A stretch of DNA of 64,000 nt from CAYFSS01 sp964345975 (lineage in GTDB: Bacteria; Bacillota; Clostridia; Saccharofermentanales; Fastidiosipilaceae): assembly GCA_964345975.1 (NCBI GenBank), contig CAYFSS010000005.1:1-64000 (forward strand), in the 5' to 3' direction. Below the pieces are notes generated by a model. It worked only from the letters and a program-made list of their open reading frames with translations, was not told the DNA's origin and did no database searches. The translations under genes and the position numbers were made by a program. Of this stretch, positions 9,470-17,618 are shown one piece after another; positions within the stretch are counted from its first letter, which is position 1; every line of letters starts with the position of its first letter.

Positions 9470-11101
9470 TTACTTGTCGAGGATGAAGTCGACCTTCACA
9501 TACTCCGAGAGCTCGACCGTTGGAATAGTATCGTTGACGATATCGAAGGAGGTTCTATCCGGAGTCGTAGGACCGTAAGAAGAATAGTAGTAGTTCGTAT
9601 CGGGCAGTTCCGTGACGATGACAGCTTGTGGTTCGCGATCATCGAGTTTGGTGAATTCGGTATGTGCCGCACGAGCAGCCTGAACAGATATCTCTTGGCG
9701 TATGACCGTCTGATCATCCAGGTAGTAATAGCCTTCTTGGACGATGGAAAGGTCTGAAGCAAGGATGCTGTCCATAATTGCCTTGATGTTCTCGTCTGCA
9801 GGGATAACAAGTTCCATGTAGTGAGAAACGGTAAAACCTGCAACTTCAGGGTATTCCGTGTTGTACGTGTGATAAGGATTGACGGAGTATTGCGTTGTCT
9901 GTAGTTGATCCTCTGTAATGCCCAAAGTCTTGAGTTCTTCGGTGAGCGTCTTGAACGTAGCATCGTTTTCGGCGGCTGCTTCTTTGGCGCTGTTCACAGA
10001 GATAGTGTCTTTACCAAAGACAACACGGAACGTATCGGGTTTGACCGCAAACGTAGCTTCACCGTCGATGCTAACTTGTGGTAAGTGTCCTGAGACAGCT
10101 TGGGCTATATCCGTATCACCAAAGGTGTAGCTTGCATGGACGATGAATTCCAGTTCGAGGAGACCCGGGCTTACCGGTGCACCGGCACCCATACCATCAG
10201 CCACGGTATTTCTCATCGCCATAGTACTCGTTTCTGCTGTTTCAAACTCCACGGTGCGAAGCCCCGGCTTGAGTGTGCTGTAATTAACATCGTAACGTTG
10301 CAGGGTTGATGCAGCTTCCTCAGTGGCCATTGCCTTCACTAGGCGTTCTGCCTTCTCATCCAAAACTTCCAGAGCACGTTTACGAACCTCGAGGGTTTTT
10401 GCTTCCTCTTCGGTACTCTTGAAATTGATACTGCCTAATTCATTAGAACCGGCTTGGATAGCCATATCTAAGACTGTCCCTACTTGTTCCACGTCATGGA
10501 CTGTGACCTTATACATCTGGCGCGGCACGTAATTTCGAATGACAGGAGGCGCTTGGTTATAGTCTTGCTCATTCCATACTTGGAAATGCAGATTCTCAAC
10601 CTCAATTTGTACTGCGCTTGACGCGAGGAGGGCGGTTTTCAAGGCCTCTGCAGCAGTCTTTGCTTCGCTGACAGCAGTTGCAAAGTCTTCATTACGAGTC
10701 GAGACCCCTAATTCGATTTCGGCATAATCCGGTTCAACCGTGATCTTCTCGCGTTGTTGCAAATAAAAGATACCGCCGGGAATATCGGCCGAAGCAGGTT
10801 CAAGTTCAGGGATCACATCTTCTTGTGGCTCCGTCGTCTCTTGCGTGGTGATTTCCGCTGCTGTCGTTTCAACCGTAGTGGATTCTTCTGTCACGATGTC
10901 CGTTCCTTCGTCAGAGTCGTCAGCTGCAGTGGTCTCGGATGAACTTTCTTGTGTCGTTTCTACTGTCGTTTCTTCTGTGGTTTCTATGGCTTCCGTGGTT
11001 GTTTCTTCCGTATCTGCTTCGGCGTGTATCGTCAGAGGCGAGATAAACATCAGAGTGATCAACAGGAGGCTCAGAAATTTGCGGTGTAGACTGGTTTTCA
11101 T
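9470..11101 (-). CDS. Secreted protein with two SIMPL (DUF541) domains
   Basis: 543 residues from ATG 11101, preceded by AGAAAGG at 8 bases; an upstream in-frame ATG at 11128 lacks a good site. Residues 1-27 are a signal peptide ending near IHAEA. Residues about 28-90 are a Thr/Glu-rich low-complexity stalk. Two SIMPL domains follow, about 100-300 (QREKITVEPDYAEIELGV) and 335-540 (VSIDGEATFAVKPDTFRVVF), the second ending near the C-terminus without a visible sortase motif. SIMPL proteins are periplasmic or surface proteins of mostly unknown role. The convergently spaced terminator suggests a single-gene unit. Confidence 0.8.
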   Translation of the reverse strand: MKTSLHRKFLSLLLITLMFISPLTIHAEADTEETTTEAIETTEETTVETTQESSSETTAADDSDEGTDIVTEESTTVETTAAEITTQETTEPQEDVIPELEPASADIPGGIFYLQQREKITVEPDYAEIELGVSTRNEDFATAVSEAKTAAEALKTALLASSAVQIEVENLHFQVWNEQDYNQAPPVIRNYVPRQMYKVTVHDVEQVGTVLDMAIQAGSNELGSINFKSTEEEAKTLEVRKRALEVLDEKAERLVKAMATEEAASTLQRYDVNYSTLKPGLRTVEFETAETSTMAMRNTVADGMGAGAPVSPGLLELEFIVHASYTFGDTDIAQAVSGHLPQVSIDGEATFAVKPDTFRVVFGKDTISVNSAKEAAAENDATFKTLTEELKTLGITEDQLQTTQYSVNPYHTYNTEYPEVAGFTVSHYMELVIPADENIKAIMDSILASDLSIVQEGYYYLDDQTVIRQEISVQAARAAHTEFTKLDDREPQAVIVTELPDTNYYYSSYGPTTPDRTSFDIVNDTIPTVELSEYVKVDFILDK

Positions 11102-11194
11102 GGTCTTAACCTTTCTGCCTATAGGCATTTAGCATCTTCTTGCTATATATAAAAAGTATCAGAGCGGCGTCATAAAGATATGAAGAAATAACGA

Positions 11195-12496
11195 TTAAGC
11201 CCTAAGCTTTTCAGAATATTCACCGTAGGAGATGACTTCGCCCTCTTCAGCAGCTTCTTCTGCGGCAAAGATCACCAAATGAGACGCCACGGAACTCTCC
11301 AAGGTCGTAGCAGCAAAGGAGTGATCCAGTCCGGCCACATAGCGAACAAAATCCGCGACCAAACGAGAGTCTCCCCCGCCATGTCCATCATTGCCTTCAT
11401 CGACCTTGATAACTTCTGTCGTATAACCTTGCGCCTCACTCAGGTTAATCGTCCGGATCTCAAACTGCCCATCTTCCAGACGCCCTTCAATCTCGCCTGT
11501 GCTTCCCAGGAGATGAATATGACGACCGCCTCGCGCAGCCCCTCCCAACATATTGAAGGAACCTGTCATCTCATCGCCAAACCGGACAATGAGAGACTGT
11601 TGGCTGATGTTTTCGTAATCAGCATTCCATACGCAACGACCATAGGGACTGTCTTCCCGGATAAGTCGCTCACGCTCTTCGGGCGTCATTTCATTTTGCT
11701 TGAAATCCCAAACGTACTGAGGCCAACGATTAGGATGTTCCAGGTAGTGGCTGCGAGCAGAATAAGGACAGTCTGCTTCGATCTCACAATCTACAAGACA
11801 ACGTGTCCCTGCACCTTCCGGTTTATTTGCCGGATCGAAGAGTTTGCCCAAAGCTATGCTTTGAATCGTGTCGGGTTCTTTACCGGTAAGCCATACCAAG
11901 AGATCGATGTCATGGCTACACTTTGCAAGGAGCATGCCGGAGCCGCACTTCGTCTTATTCCCCCATTTACCGCGCACATAGGAAACTGCAACATGAGAGG
12001 CTGAGACGCGCTCTTCCATCGAGGCATGAAGCAAGTCACCAATAGCGCCTTCAAGGAGCTTCTGCTTGATGGTGTAATAGAAGGGTGCATAGCGTAGGAC
12101 ATGACAAATCATGATCTTATTACCATGTTCTTTGACGGCTTCAGAGAGCTGCAGGACACCTTCACCGGAGAGTGCAGCGGGCTTTTCGAGGAGAATGTCG
12201 TAGCCCAAAGGTAAGAGCGGAAGTGTTGTTTCCACATGGTATTCATCCATCGTAGCGTTGATGATGGCATCCGCAAGCTTAGGTTTTGCGACCAGCTCCT
12301 CAACGGTGGTGAAGATATTCTCATCGGGCAGTTCATAGAGGTTCTTCATCAACTGTTGACGCTCGGGATCCGGATCGACGATGCCGACAATTCTGAGCTC
12401 ATCCGGATGCTTCTGCGCATAGCTTGCGTAAATTCTGCCACGATTCCCCGCCCCCACAACAATCGCCGTTACCGGTTTAGCGAAAACCTTGGTCAT
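11195..12496 (-). CDS. Gfo/Idh/MocA family oxidoreductase
   Basis: 433 residues from ATG 12496, preceded by AAAGGAG. The N-terminal Rossmann motif is VVGAGNRGR, followed by the family's EKP motif (LLEKPAAL) and the central KCSHDIDLLVWL segment, whose lysine-independent H/D pair fits the catalytic region. Near the C-terminus is GHGGGDSRL. Members are NAD(P)-dependent sugar, inositol or sugar-acid dehydrogenases. The substrate is unknown, and no sugar genes are adjacent. An earlier start at 12532 is possible but has no ribosome site. Confidence 0.85.
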   Translation of the reverse strand: MTKVFAKPVTAIVVGAGNRGRIYASYAQKHPDELRIVGIVDPDPERQQLMKNLYELPDENIFTTVEELVAKPKLADAIINATMDEYHVETTLPLLPLGYDILLEKPAALSGEGVLQLSEAVKEHGNKIMICHVLRYAPFYYTIKQKLLEGAIGDLLHASMEERVSASHVAVSYVRGKWGNKTKCGSGMLLAKCSHDIDLLVWLTGKEPDTIQSIALGKLFDPANKPEGAGTRCLVDCEIEADCPYSARSHYLEHPNRWPQYVWDFKQNEMTPEERERLIREDSPYGRCVWNADYENISQQSLIVRFGDEMTGSFNMLGGAARGGRHIHLLGSTGEIEGRLEDGQFEIRTINLSEAQGYTTEVIKVDEGNDGHGGGDSRLVADFVRYVAGLDHSFAATTLESSVASHLVIFAAEEAAEEGEVISYGEYSEKLRA

Positions 12497-12651
12497 AGTT
12501 CTTTCTCCTTTATCCTTCATGCTTTCACTCAAAAGCCCATTCCGTTCCTACCTTCTATTATGCAACGAAAGCAGATTTTTGCACGCACTTGTTTTCATTC
12601 GCATAAGATCTTTTACGGCTCTATTCCTTTTTATGAGCTCCCTAATTAAGA

Positions 12652-12680
12652 AAGCTCCCGGCCCGAATGAGCGGGAGCTT
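12652..12680 (-). terminator. Rho-independent terminator after nrdB
   Basis: AAGCTCCCG at 12652-12660 pairs perfectly with CGGGAGCTT at 12672-12680, with an 11-base loop. On the minus strand a T-rich TTTCTTAATTA follows. It lies 28 bases past the nrdB stop. Confidence 0.75.
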
Positions 12681-12707
12681 CTATGCGCAGCTATATCGCA
12701 GAACAAC

Positions 12708-13823
12708 TTACAGATCGTCTACCATAGCGGTTGACTTGGAGTACGCCGTCGATTTAGCCTCAAAGAAGTCGGTCTTGATGAGGTTTGCCGCACTGTATTG
12801 ATCGATCCAACTCATGGAATCGGGGATCTCACGATGTCCTTCGTAGATCGGTTCGAAATTCAGGTTCTGGCAACGAAGATTCCCGAGATACTTGATGTAG
12901 TCTTCGACCATCGTCTCATTTAAACCGGGGATATCATTCCCGATGACGTACTTGCCCCAAGCAATTTCTTGCTCACATCCTTCTTTGATCATGGCACGGT
13001 ACTCTTCAACTAATTCGGGCGTGAAGAGCTCAGGGTATTCATTTCTCAACTCGGAAATGATGCTGCGGAAGAGCCACAGGTGCACGTTCTCATCTCGGTT
13101 GATGTAGCGAATCTGCTGCACGGAACCGGGCATCTTGTTGATGCGACCTAGACTATAGAAGAACATGAAGCCCGAATAGAAATAGATTCCCTCGAGGATG
13201 TAGTTCCCCATGATGGAGCGCACGAGGTTCCTTGGACTTTGCTCATGCTGGAACTCCATGTAGAGGTCTCCGATGAAGCGATTGCGTCTTAGAAGATGCT
13301 CGTCATCACGCCATTGATAGAGGATTTCGCTGCGCTCATCCGGCGAGCATATCGTATCGAGCATGTAGCTATAAGCTTGTGAGTGAATTGCTTCTTGGTA
13401 CGCTTGGATGGTGAGGCATAGCACCACTTCATTTGCAGTGATGTACTGGCCCACAAACGGCACATTATTCGTCTGGATCGAGTCGAGAAAGATCAAGAAG
13501 GAAAGAATCTTGTCGTAGGCAGTACGCTCGGGTCGGCTCAGTTCACGATACTGCTGGACGTCCGTCGCCATGTTGATCTCTTCCGGGATCCAGAAGTTAT
13601 TCATCGCCTGGCGATACCAATTGTTCGCCCAAAGATACTTCACGTTATTGAAGTCGTTGATATTGGTGGTATTCCCACCAATCATGCGGCGCTTTGCCAG
13701 CTCAACATCCCCCGTCTCGTTGAAGAGAATCTTGCGATCCATCGCCTCGTGTATATCTAAATGATCGTTCATCATCACACTCTTTCCATCCAATGCATTC
13801 AAAGGTTCTTCCGACATTTCCAT
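12708..13823 (-). CDS. nrdB: Class Ia ribonucleotide reductase, beta (radical) subunit
   Basis: 371 residues. Diiron ligands are visible as D114 (FLDSIQ), E144 and H147 (QEAIHSQAY), E211 (EGIYFY), E245 and H248 (RDENVHL), and the radical tyrosine is Y151, four residues after H147 as in E. coli R2. The C-terminal tail (STAMVDDL) is the docking peptide for NrdA. Starts at 13823, 13817 and 13775 are all possible; the last has the best ribosome site (GGAAAGAG), so the true N-terminus may be 16 residues shorter. It forms one unit with nrdA upstream. The enzyme needs oxygen to generate its radical. Confidence 0.95.
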   Translation of the reverse strand: MEMSEEPLNALDGKSVMMNDHLDIHEAMDRKILFNETGDVELAKRRMIGGNTTNINDFNNVKYLWANNWYRQAMNNFWIPEEINMATDVQQYRELSRPERTAYDKILSFLIFLDSIQTNNVPFVGQYITANEVVLCLTIQAYQEAIHSQAYSYMLDTICSPDERSEILYQWRDDEHLLRRNRFIGDLYMEFQHEQSPRNLVRSIMGNYILEGIYFYSGFMFFYSLGRINKMPGSVQQIRYINRDENVHLWLFRSIISELRNEYPELFTPELVEEYRAMIKEGCEQEIAWGKYVIGNDIPGLNETMVEDYIKYLGNLRCQNLNFEPIYEGHREIPDSMSWIDQYSAANLIKTDFFEAKSTAYSKSTAMVDDL

Positions 13824-13857
13824 CTATCTCAGCATACAAGAATTTTGGGTCAAAGTC

Positions 13858-16416
13858 CTACGATGCACAGGATTCACACACATCGACTTCCAAGCTAAGT
13901 GAGCGGCAATAATAGATCGTCTTCATGCCGTTTTGCCACGCTTCGATGTAATAACCCAAGATTTCACGGAACGTATTTTCCGGCGTCACATAGATGTTGA
14001 CGGATTGAGCCTGGTCGATATGGCGTTGGCGCACGCCGGCGGCTTTGACGGACCATGCCTGGTCGATGGTATGGGCTTGCTTGTAGTACCACTGCGTGTC
14101 GATCGAGAGGTCCGGCGCAACGCGAGGTAGAAGGGCTCCCTTCTTCTCTTCAAGGAAGAAGCGGCGCATGACAGGATCGAGTCCTGCGGTGGTTCCGGCA
14201 ATGATGGAGGTTGAAGAGGTCGGCGCTATCGCAATGATGTAACCGTTGCGCAGACCCGTCTCGTGGACTTCTTTTGCAAGTTCTTGCCAAGGCTCGGATG
14301 TGTAATCCCTTTGCGTGAAGTATTCACCGGTCTCCCAGTCGGAACCTTCGAAGTAAGTATAGGAGCCCTTCTCTTTGGCGATGAGGTTCGAGGCTCGAAT
14401 GGCTTCGTAGTTGATCTCTTCGAAGAGCTTATCGGCAAACTCGAGATGCCTGTCGGATTCCCAGCTAATATGCTCTTTCGCAAGGAGGTGGTGATAGCCG
14501 CTGACGCCAAGGCCGATGGAACGGTACTTTTGGTTTGTGATTTGAGCGTACGGCAGCGGATAGAAATTCAGGTCGATGACATTATCCAAGGCGCGCACGG
14601 CAGTTTCCGTGATGCGGCGAAGTTCACCTTCCTGCTCGAAGTTGATACGTCCCAAGACGAGTGACGCCAGATTGCAGACCACGAAGTCACCGGCTTTTGT
14701 TTGGGTCACGACGATATCATCGCCATCTTCCGTCTTGACCGTGGTGGAGACATGCTCGATCGCTGACATGTTCTGCATGATTTCCGTACAGAGATTAGAG
14801 GAGTAGATCATGCCCTTGTGCTTGTTGGGATTGGCTTCGTTCACCGCATCGCGATTGAAGACGAAGGGAGTACCTGTTTCAACCAGCGACTTGATGATGA
14901 TGCGAACCATTTCCTTGAGGGAGACGACACGACGGGAGATACGCTCATCCGCCACGATGTCGAGGTACTTCTCTTCCCACTCCTTGCCATAGCTATCTTC
15001 CAGATGATAGCCCTTGACTTGGTAAACCTCATGGGGGCAGAAGAGATGCCAGTCTTGGTCGAGATTCTCGTCGACCATGCGCCAGAAGAGATCCGGGAAG
15101 CTCAACGCAGGGAAAATATCGTGTGCCTTAAGACGATCGTCACCACTGTTCGTGCGAACTTGGATGAACTCGGGGACGTCTTTGTGCCAAATGTCGAGGT
15201 AACAGGCAACGGAGCCTTGACGCATCCCGAGCTGGTCAACGGCGACTGCCGTATCGTTGGCCAGCTTGATCCAACGGATAACGCCACCGGCGACTCCTTT
15301 GAAGCCACGGATAGAAGAGCCGACCGCACGCACTTTACCGAAGTAAAGTCCCATGCCGCCACCGTACTTTGAGACTTGAGCGAAGTTCGTGATGGAGCGA
15401 TAGATGCCGTCCAAGGAATCTTCTACCGTATCGATGAAGCAGGAGCTGAGTTGGTGGAAAGGTTTACGTGCATTGGAAAGCGTAGGCGTCGCCATCGTGA
15501 CCTGTAGTTTGCTCAGGATCCCATAAAAGCGCTCGACCCATTCATGCCGTTTTGTTTTGGCTTCTTTCATGGCGAGATGAAGGGCAATGCCGAAGAACAT
15601 TTCCTGCACAGTCTCGACTGCCTCACGATCATGCGTGCGGATGGTGTAGCGAGCCGTGAGGAGCTCATAGCCGGAGAAGTTCAGTTCTTGATCGCGAATA
15701 GGGTCAATCAGTTTCGCAAGTTCTTCAATTTCTTCCTTGGTATACGCATCGAGGATGTAATTGCCATAGAGACCCTCCTCCGTGAGATAGACGATCTTAT
15801 CGTAGAAAGAGTTGAGATTCTCGGCTTGTTCGAAGGCGGCTACTTCTCGGTTATGAATGAGTGCCGCGATACGACCGGCGATCATCTCCCAGCGAGGTGC
15901 ATCTTGAGAAACAAGCTCGATCGCTGCTTGCAGGAGTGTTGCAAGGACCACGTCTTCGTCAGCATCCGGTTTGCGGGTTGCTTCATAACGTGCAAGCAAT
16001 CGCTTCGTTTCGTACGCTTCTTCAGGGAAATCTTCTTCGATCCCAAGCAAGATGTCGTGGAGTTCGGGAATCGCGATGAGTTCTTCAAAACGGTGGCGCA
16101 CCTCGCGCTTCTCAGATCTGTCCTTGCGATAGAGGATGTAAGCTCTCGCCACATCATAAGCACCGGCTTGCATCAAGGCTTCTTCAGCTAAGTCCTGGAC
16201 CGCCTCGACCGTCAAACTCTCATTGCTCACAGCCTTATCGGCGATATCTACGGTCAGCTGATCTAGAGTTTCCGACGAAACCTCTTGATCTACGCTTTGA
16301 TAAGCACGTTCAAGGGCACGACGAATCTTATCCGGCTCCCAAGCCTCCTTACGTCCGTCTCTCTTCGTTATCTCAAATACCGTGGTATCAATGGTTTTAT
16401 CATTGAGTTTCTGCAT
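13858..16416 (-). CDS. nrdA: Class Ia ribonucleotide reductase, alpha (catalytic) subunit
   Basis: 852 residues from ATG 16416, chosen for GGAAGG 8 bases upstream; an ATG at 16437 has no site. Residues about 8-100 form an ATP cone (FEITKRDGRKEAWEPDKIRRAL), the allosteric activity domain. The catalytic barrel has the first redox cysteine in SSCFID, the N-C-E active-site segment SNLCTEIMQN, the second redox cysteine in VVCNLAS, and the C-terminal shuttle pair CESCAS. It reduces ribonucleoside diphosphates with NrdB, whose gene follows after 34 bases. Promoter and NrdR boxes lie directly upstream. Confidence 0.96.
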   Translation of the reverse strand: MQKLNDKTIDTTVFEITKRDGRKEAWEPDKIRRALERAYQSVDQEVSSETLDQLTVDIADKAVSNESLTVEAVQDLAEEALMQAGAYDVARAYILYRKDRSEKREVRHRFEELIAIPELHDILLGIEEDFPEEAYETKRLLARYEATRKPDADEDVVLATLLQAAIELVSQDAPRWEMIAGRIAALIHNREVAAFEQAENLNSFYDKIVYLTEEGLYGNYILDAYTKEEIEELAKLIDPIRDQELNFSGYELLTARYTIRTHDREAVETVQEMFFGIALHLAMKEAKTKRHEWVERFYGILSKLQVTMATPTLSNARKPFHQLSSCFIDTVEDSLDGIYRSITNFAQVSKYGGGMGLYFGKVRAVGSSIRGFKGVAGGVIRWIKLANDTAVAVDQLGMRQGSVACYLDIWHKDVPEFIQVRTNSGDDRLKAHDIFPALSFPDLFWRMVDENLDQDWHLFCPHEVYQVKGYHLEDSYGKEWEEKYLDIVADERISRRVVSLKEMVRIIIKSLVETGTPFVFNRDAVNEANPNKHKGMIYSSNLCTEIMQNMSAIEHVSTTVKTEDGDDIVVTQTKAGDFVVCNLASLVLGRINFEQEGELRRITETAVRALDNVIDLNFYPLPYAQITNQKYRSIGLGVSGYHHLLAKEHISWESDRHLEFADKLFEEINYEAIRASNLIAKEKGSYTYFEGSDWETGEYFTQRDYTSEPWQELAKEVHETGLRNGYIIAIAPTSSTSIIAGTTAGLDPVMRRFFLEEKKGALLPRVAPDLSIDTQWYYKQAHTIDQAWSVKAAGVRQRHIDQAQSVNIYVTPENTFREILGYYIEAWQNGMKTIYYCRSLSLEVDVCESCAS

Positions 16417-16444
16417 ATATGTATCCTTCCCTATCATGGAGCGA

Positions 16445-16492
16445 AACCTATGTCTTGTGGGTGTCGCGATAATTTACCACAAGATATTGTGC
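16445..16492 (-). promoter_or_regulatory. Tandem NrdR boxes upstream of nrdA
   Basis: Box 1 (16477-16492) is CCACAAGATATTGTGC, a near-perfect palindrome of the NrdR type. Box 2 (16445-16460) is AACCTATGTCTTGTGG, a weaker copy. Their shared TTGTG ends are exactly 32 bases apart, matching the roughly three-helical-turn spacing known for paired NrdR boxes. Box 1 covers the predicted -10 element, so NrdR bound with dATP/ATP would block transcription of nrdAB. Confidence 0.8.
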
Positions 16493-16512
16493 TCTGAGGA
16501 TACTTATTGCAA
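16484..16512 (-). promoter_or_regulatory. Promoter of nrdAB
   Basis: On the minus strand the -35 is TTGCAA (16507-16512) and the -10 is CAATAT (16484-16489), separated by exactly 17 bases. The -10 lies inside NrdR box 1. Confidence 0.6.
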
Positions 16513-16691
16513 GTACAAATGACTAGCGTTTCAGAAACTTTTGTACTTCGTTTTTGTTTCGGATAAATTACACGAAGCAAAGGTTTTTGTCTTTATTCTT
16601 TGGGTCCTTATAACTCGATGAACATGACAAAAAAGTCTAGTATATGCAGAGATTCATCATACCGCTTCGTTAGACCTCTTCTCTTGTGTGC

Positions 16692-16901
16692 CATCGCAGA
16701 AAGTGTGGCATCGCAGGAAGTGTGGCATCGCAGGAAGAACAGAGAANNNNNNNNNNNNNNNNNNNNNNNNNNNNNNNNNNNNNNNNNNNNNNNNNNNNNN
16801 NNNNNNNNNNNNNNNNNNNNNNNNNNNNNNNNNNNNNNNNNNNNNNCATCGCAGAAAGTGTGGCATCGCAGGAAGTGTGGCATCGCAGGAAGAACAGAGA
16901 A
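16692..16901. repeat. 17-bp tandem repeat array interrupted by a scaffold gap
   Basis: The unit is catcgcaggaagtgtgg (17 bp) with small variants (catcgcagaaagtgtgg). Three units followed by AACAGAGAA make a 55-base block at 16692-16746, and an identical 55-base block occurs right after the gap at 16847-16901. The higher-order unit is therefore at least 55 bases, and the true array is probably longer than the assembly shows. The second block ends 15 bases before the start codon of the SDR gene, just ahead of its CAGGAG ribosome site. The 16497-16691 stretch before it holds no gene. Confidence 0.9.
16747..16846. other. Scaffold gap (100 N)
   Basis: Exactly 100 N, the conventional length for a gap of unknown size, placed inside the 17-bp repeat array. 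The repeat itself most likely caused the assembly break. Confidence 0.98.
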
Positions 16902-16916
16902 TTCAGGAGTACCCCC

Positions 16917-17618
16917 ATGAATAAGACCGTTATCATTACAGGCAGTGCTGCCGGCATAGGGCGAGCATTGAAAGAAGCTTACGATGCTCAAGGTTTCACA
17001 GTGTTCGGGATCGATCTCGAAGCGGGAGAAACCTTTCAGGGTGACGTCGGAAAGAAGGAAGATCTGACAGATTTTGTTTCCTCTATAAGAGAACAAGCTG
17101 ACCGGGTCGATGTCCTTATCCATAACAGCCCGCCCCCTTCCATCGGGATTGAATCGGGTTCCTACGAAGACTTTAGTCGTGCCATGGCCATTGGTGTGAC
17201 GGCAGCGTACTATTTGGTTCAAGAACTCCGCGACCTCTTTGTCGATGGCTCAGCGATCCTCTTCTTGACCTCAACGAGAGCCGAGATGAGTCAGCAACAA
17301 ACGGAATCCTATAGTGCGGCGAAGGGTGCCCTCGCGTCGTTGACGCATGCACTGGCTATGAGCCTGGGGCCGAAGATTCGCGTCAACGGTATAGCCCCCG
17401 GCTGGATAGAGACAAGTGGTACCGAATACTCTGCAGAGAGTTCCGATAGCAGGCAGCATCCGGTAGGCCGAGTGGGTAACGTCTACGATATTGTTGAGGC
17501 CGCTCTTTATCTAACCTCGGATCGCGCTTCATTCATCACAGGCCAAATCCTCACGGTTGACGGTGGCATGTCAAAACGCATGATTTACCACAATGACGAA
17601 GGTTGGAGTCTCGAATGA
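16917..17618 (+). CDS. Short-chain dehydrogenase/reductase
   Basis: 233 residues from ATG 16917, preceded by CAGGAG. The cofactor motif is TGSAAGIG (8-15); the catalytic triad is S119, Y132 and K136 (SYSAAKGAL), and the C-terminal ILTVDGGMS segment is standard for the classical SDR family. The usual NNAG motif reads HNSPPP, a deviation. The C-terminal extension RMIYHNDEGW is notable. The stop overlaps the transporter start as ATGA, so the enzyme probably acts on the transported compound or a product of it. Substrate unknown. Confidence 0.87.
   Translation: MNKTVIITGSAAGIGRALKEAYDAQGFTVFGIDLEAGETFQGDVGKKEDLTDFVSSIREQADRVDVLIHNSPPPSIGIESGSYEDFSRAMAIGVTAAYYLVQELRDLFVDGSAILFLTSTRAEMSQQQTESYSAAKGALASLTHALAMSLGPKIRVNGIAPGWIETSGTEYSAESSDSRQHPVGRVGNVYDIVEAALYLTSDRASFITGQILTVDGGMSKRMIYHNDEGWSLE

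Noticed and set aside
13360..13400. Class Ic (tyrosine-less) NrdB
   Set aside because: A first alignment through FLDSIQ suggested the radical tyrosine was a phenylalanine. Correct alignment through EAIHSQAY shows the tyrosine (Y151) at the right distance from H147.
16692..16901. CRISPR array
   Set aside because: The 17-bp units are directly adjacent with no unique spacers, and no cas genes are present.
16600..16920. Protein-coding frames across the N gap and repeats
   Set aside because: Frames on both strands owe their length to the 17-bp repeat and the N run; no ribosome site or domain supports them.
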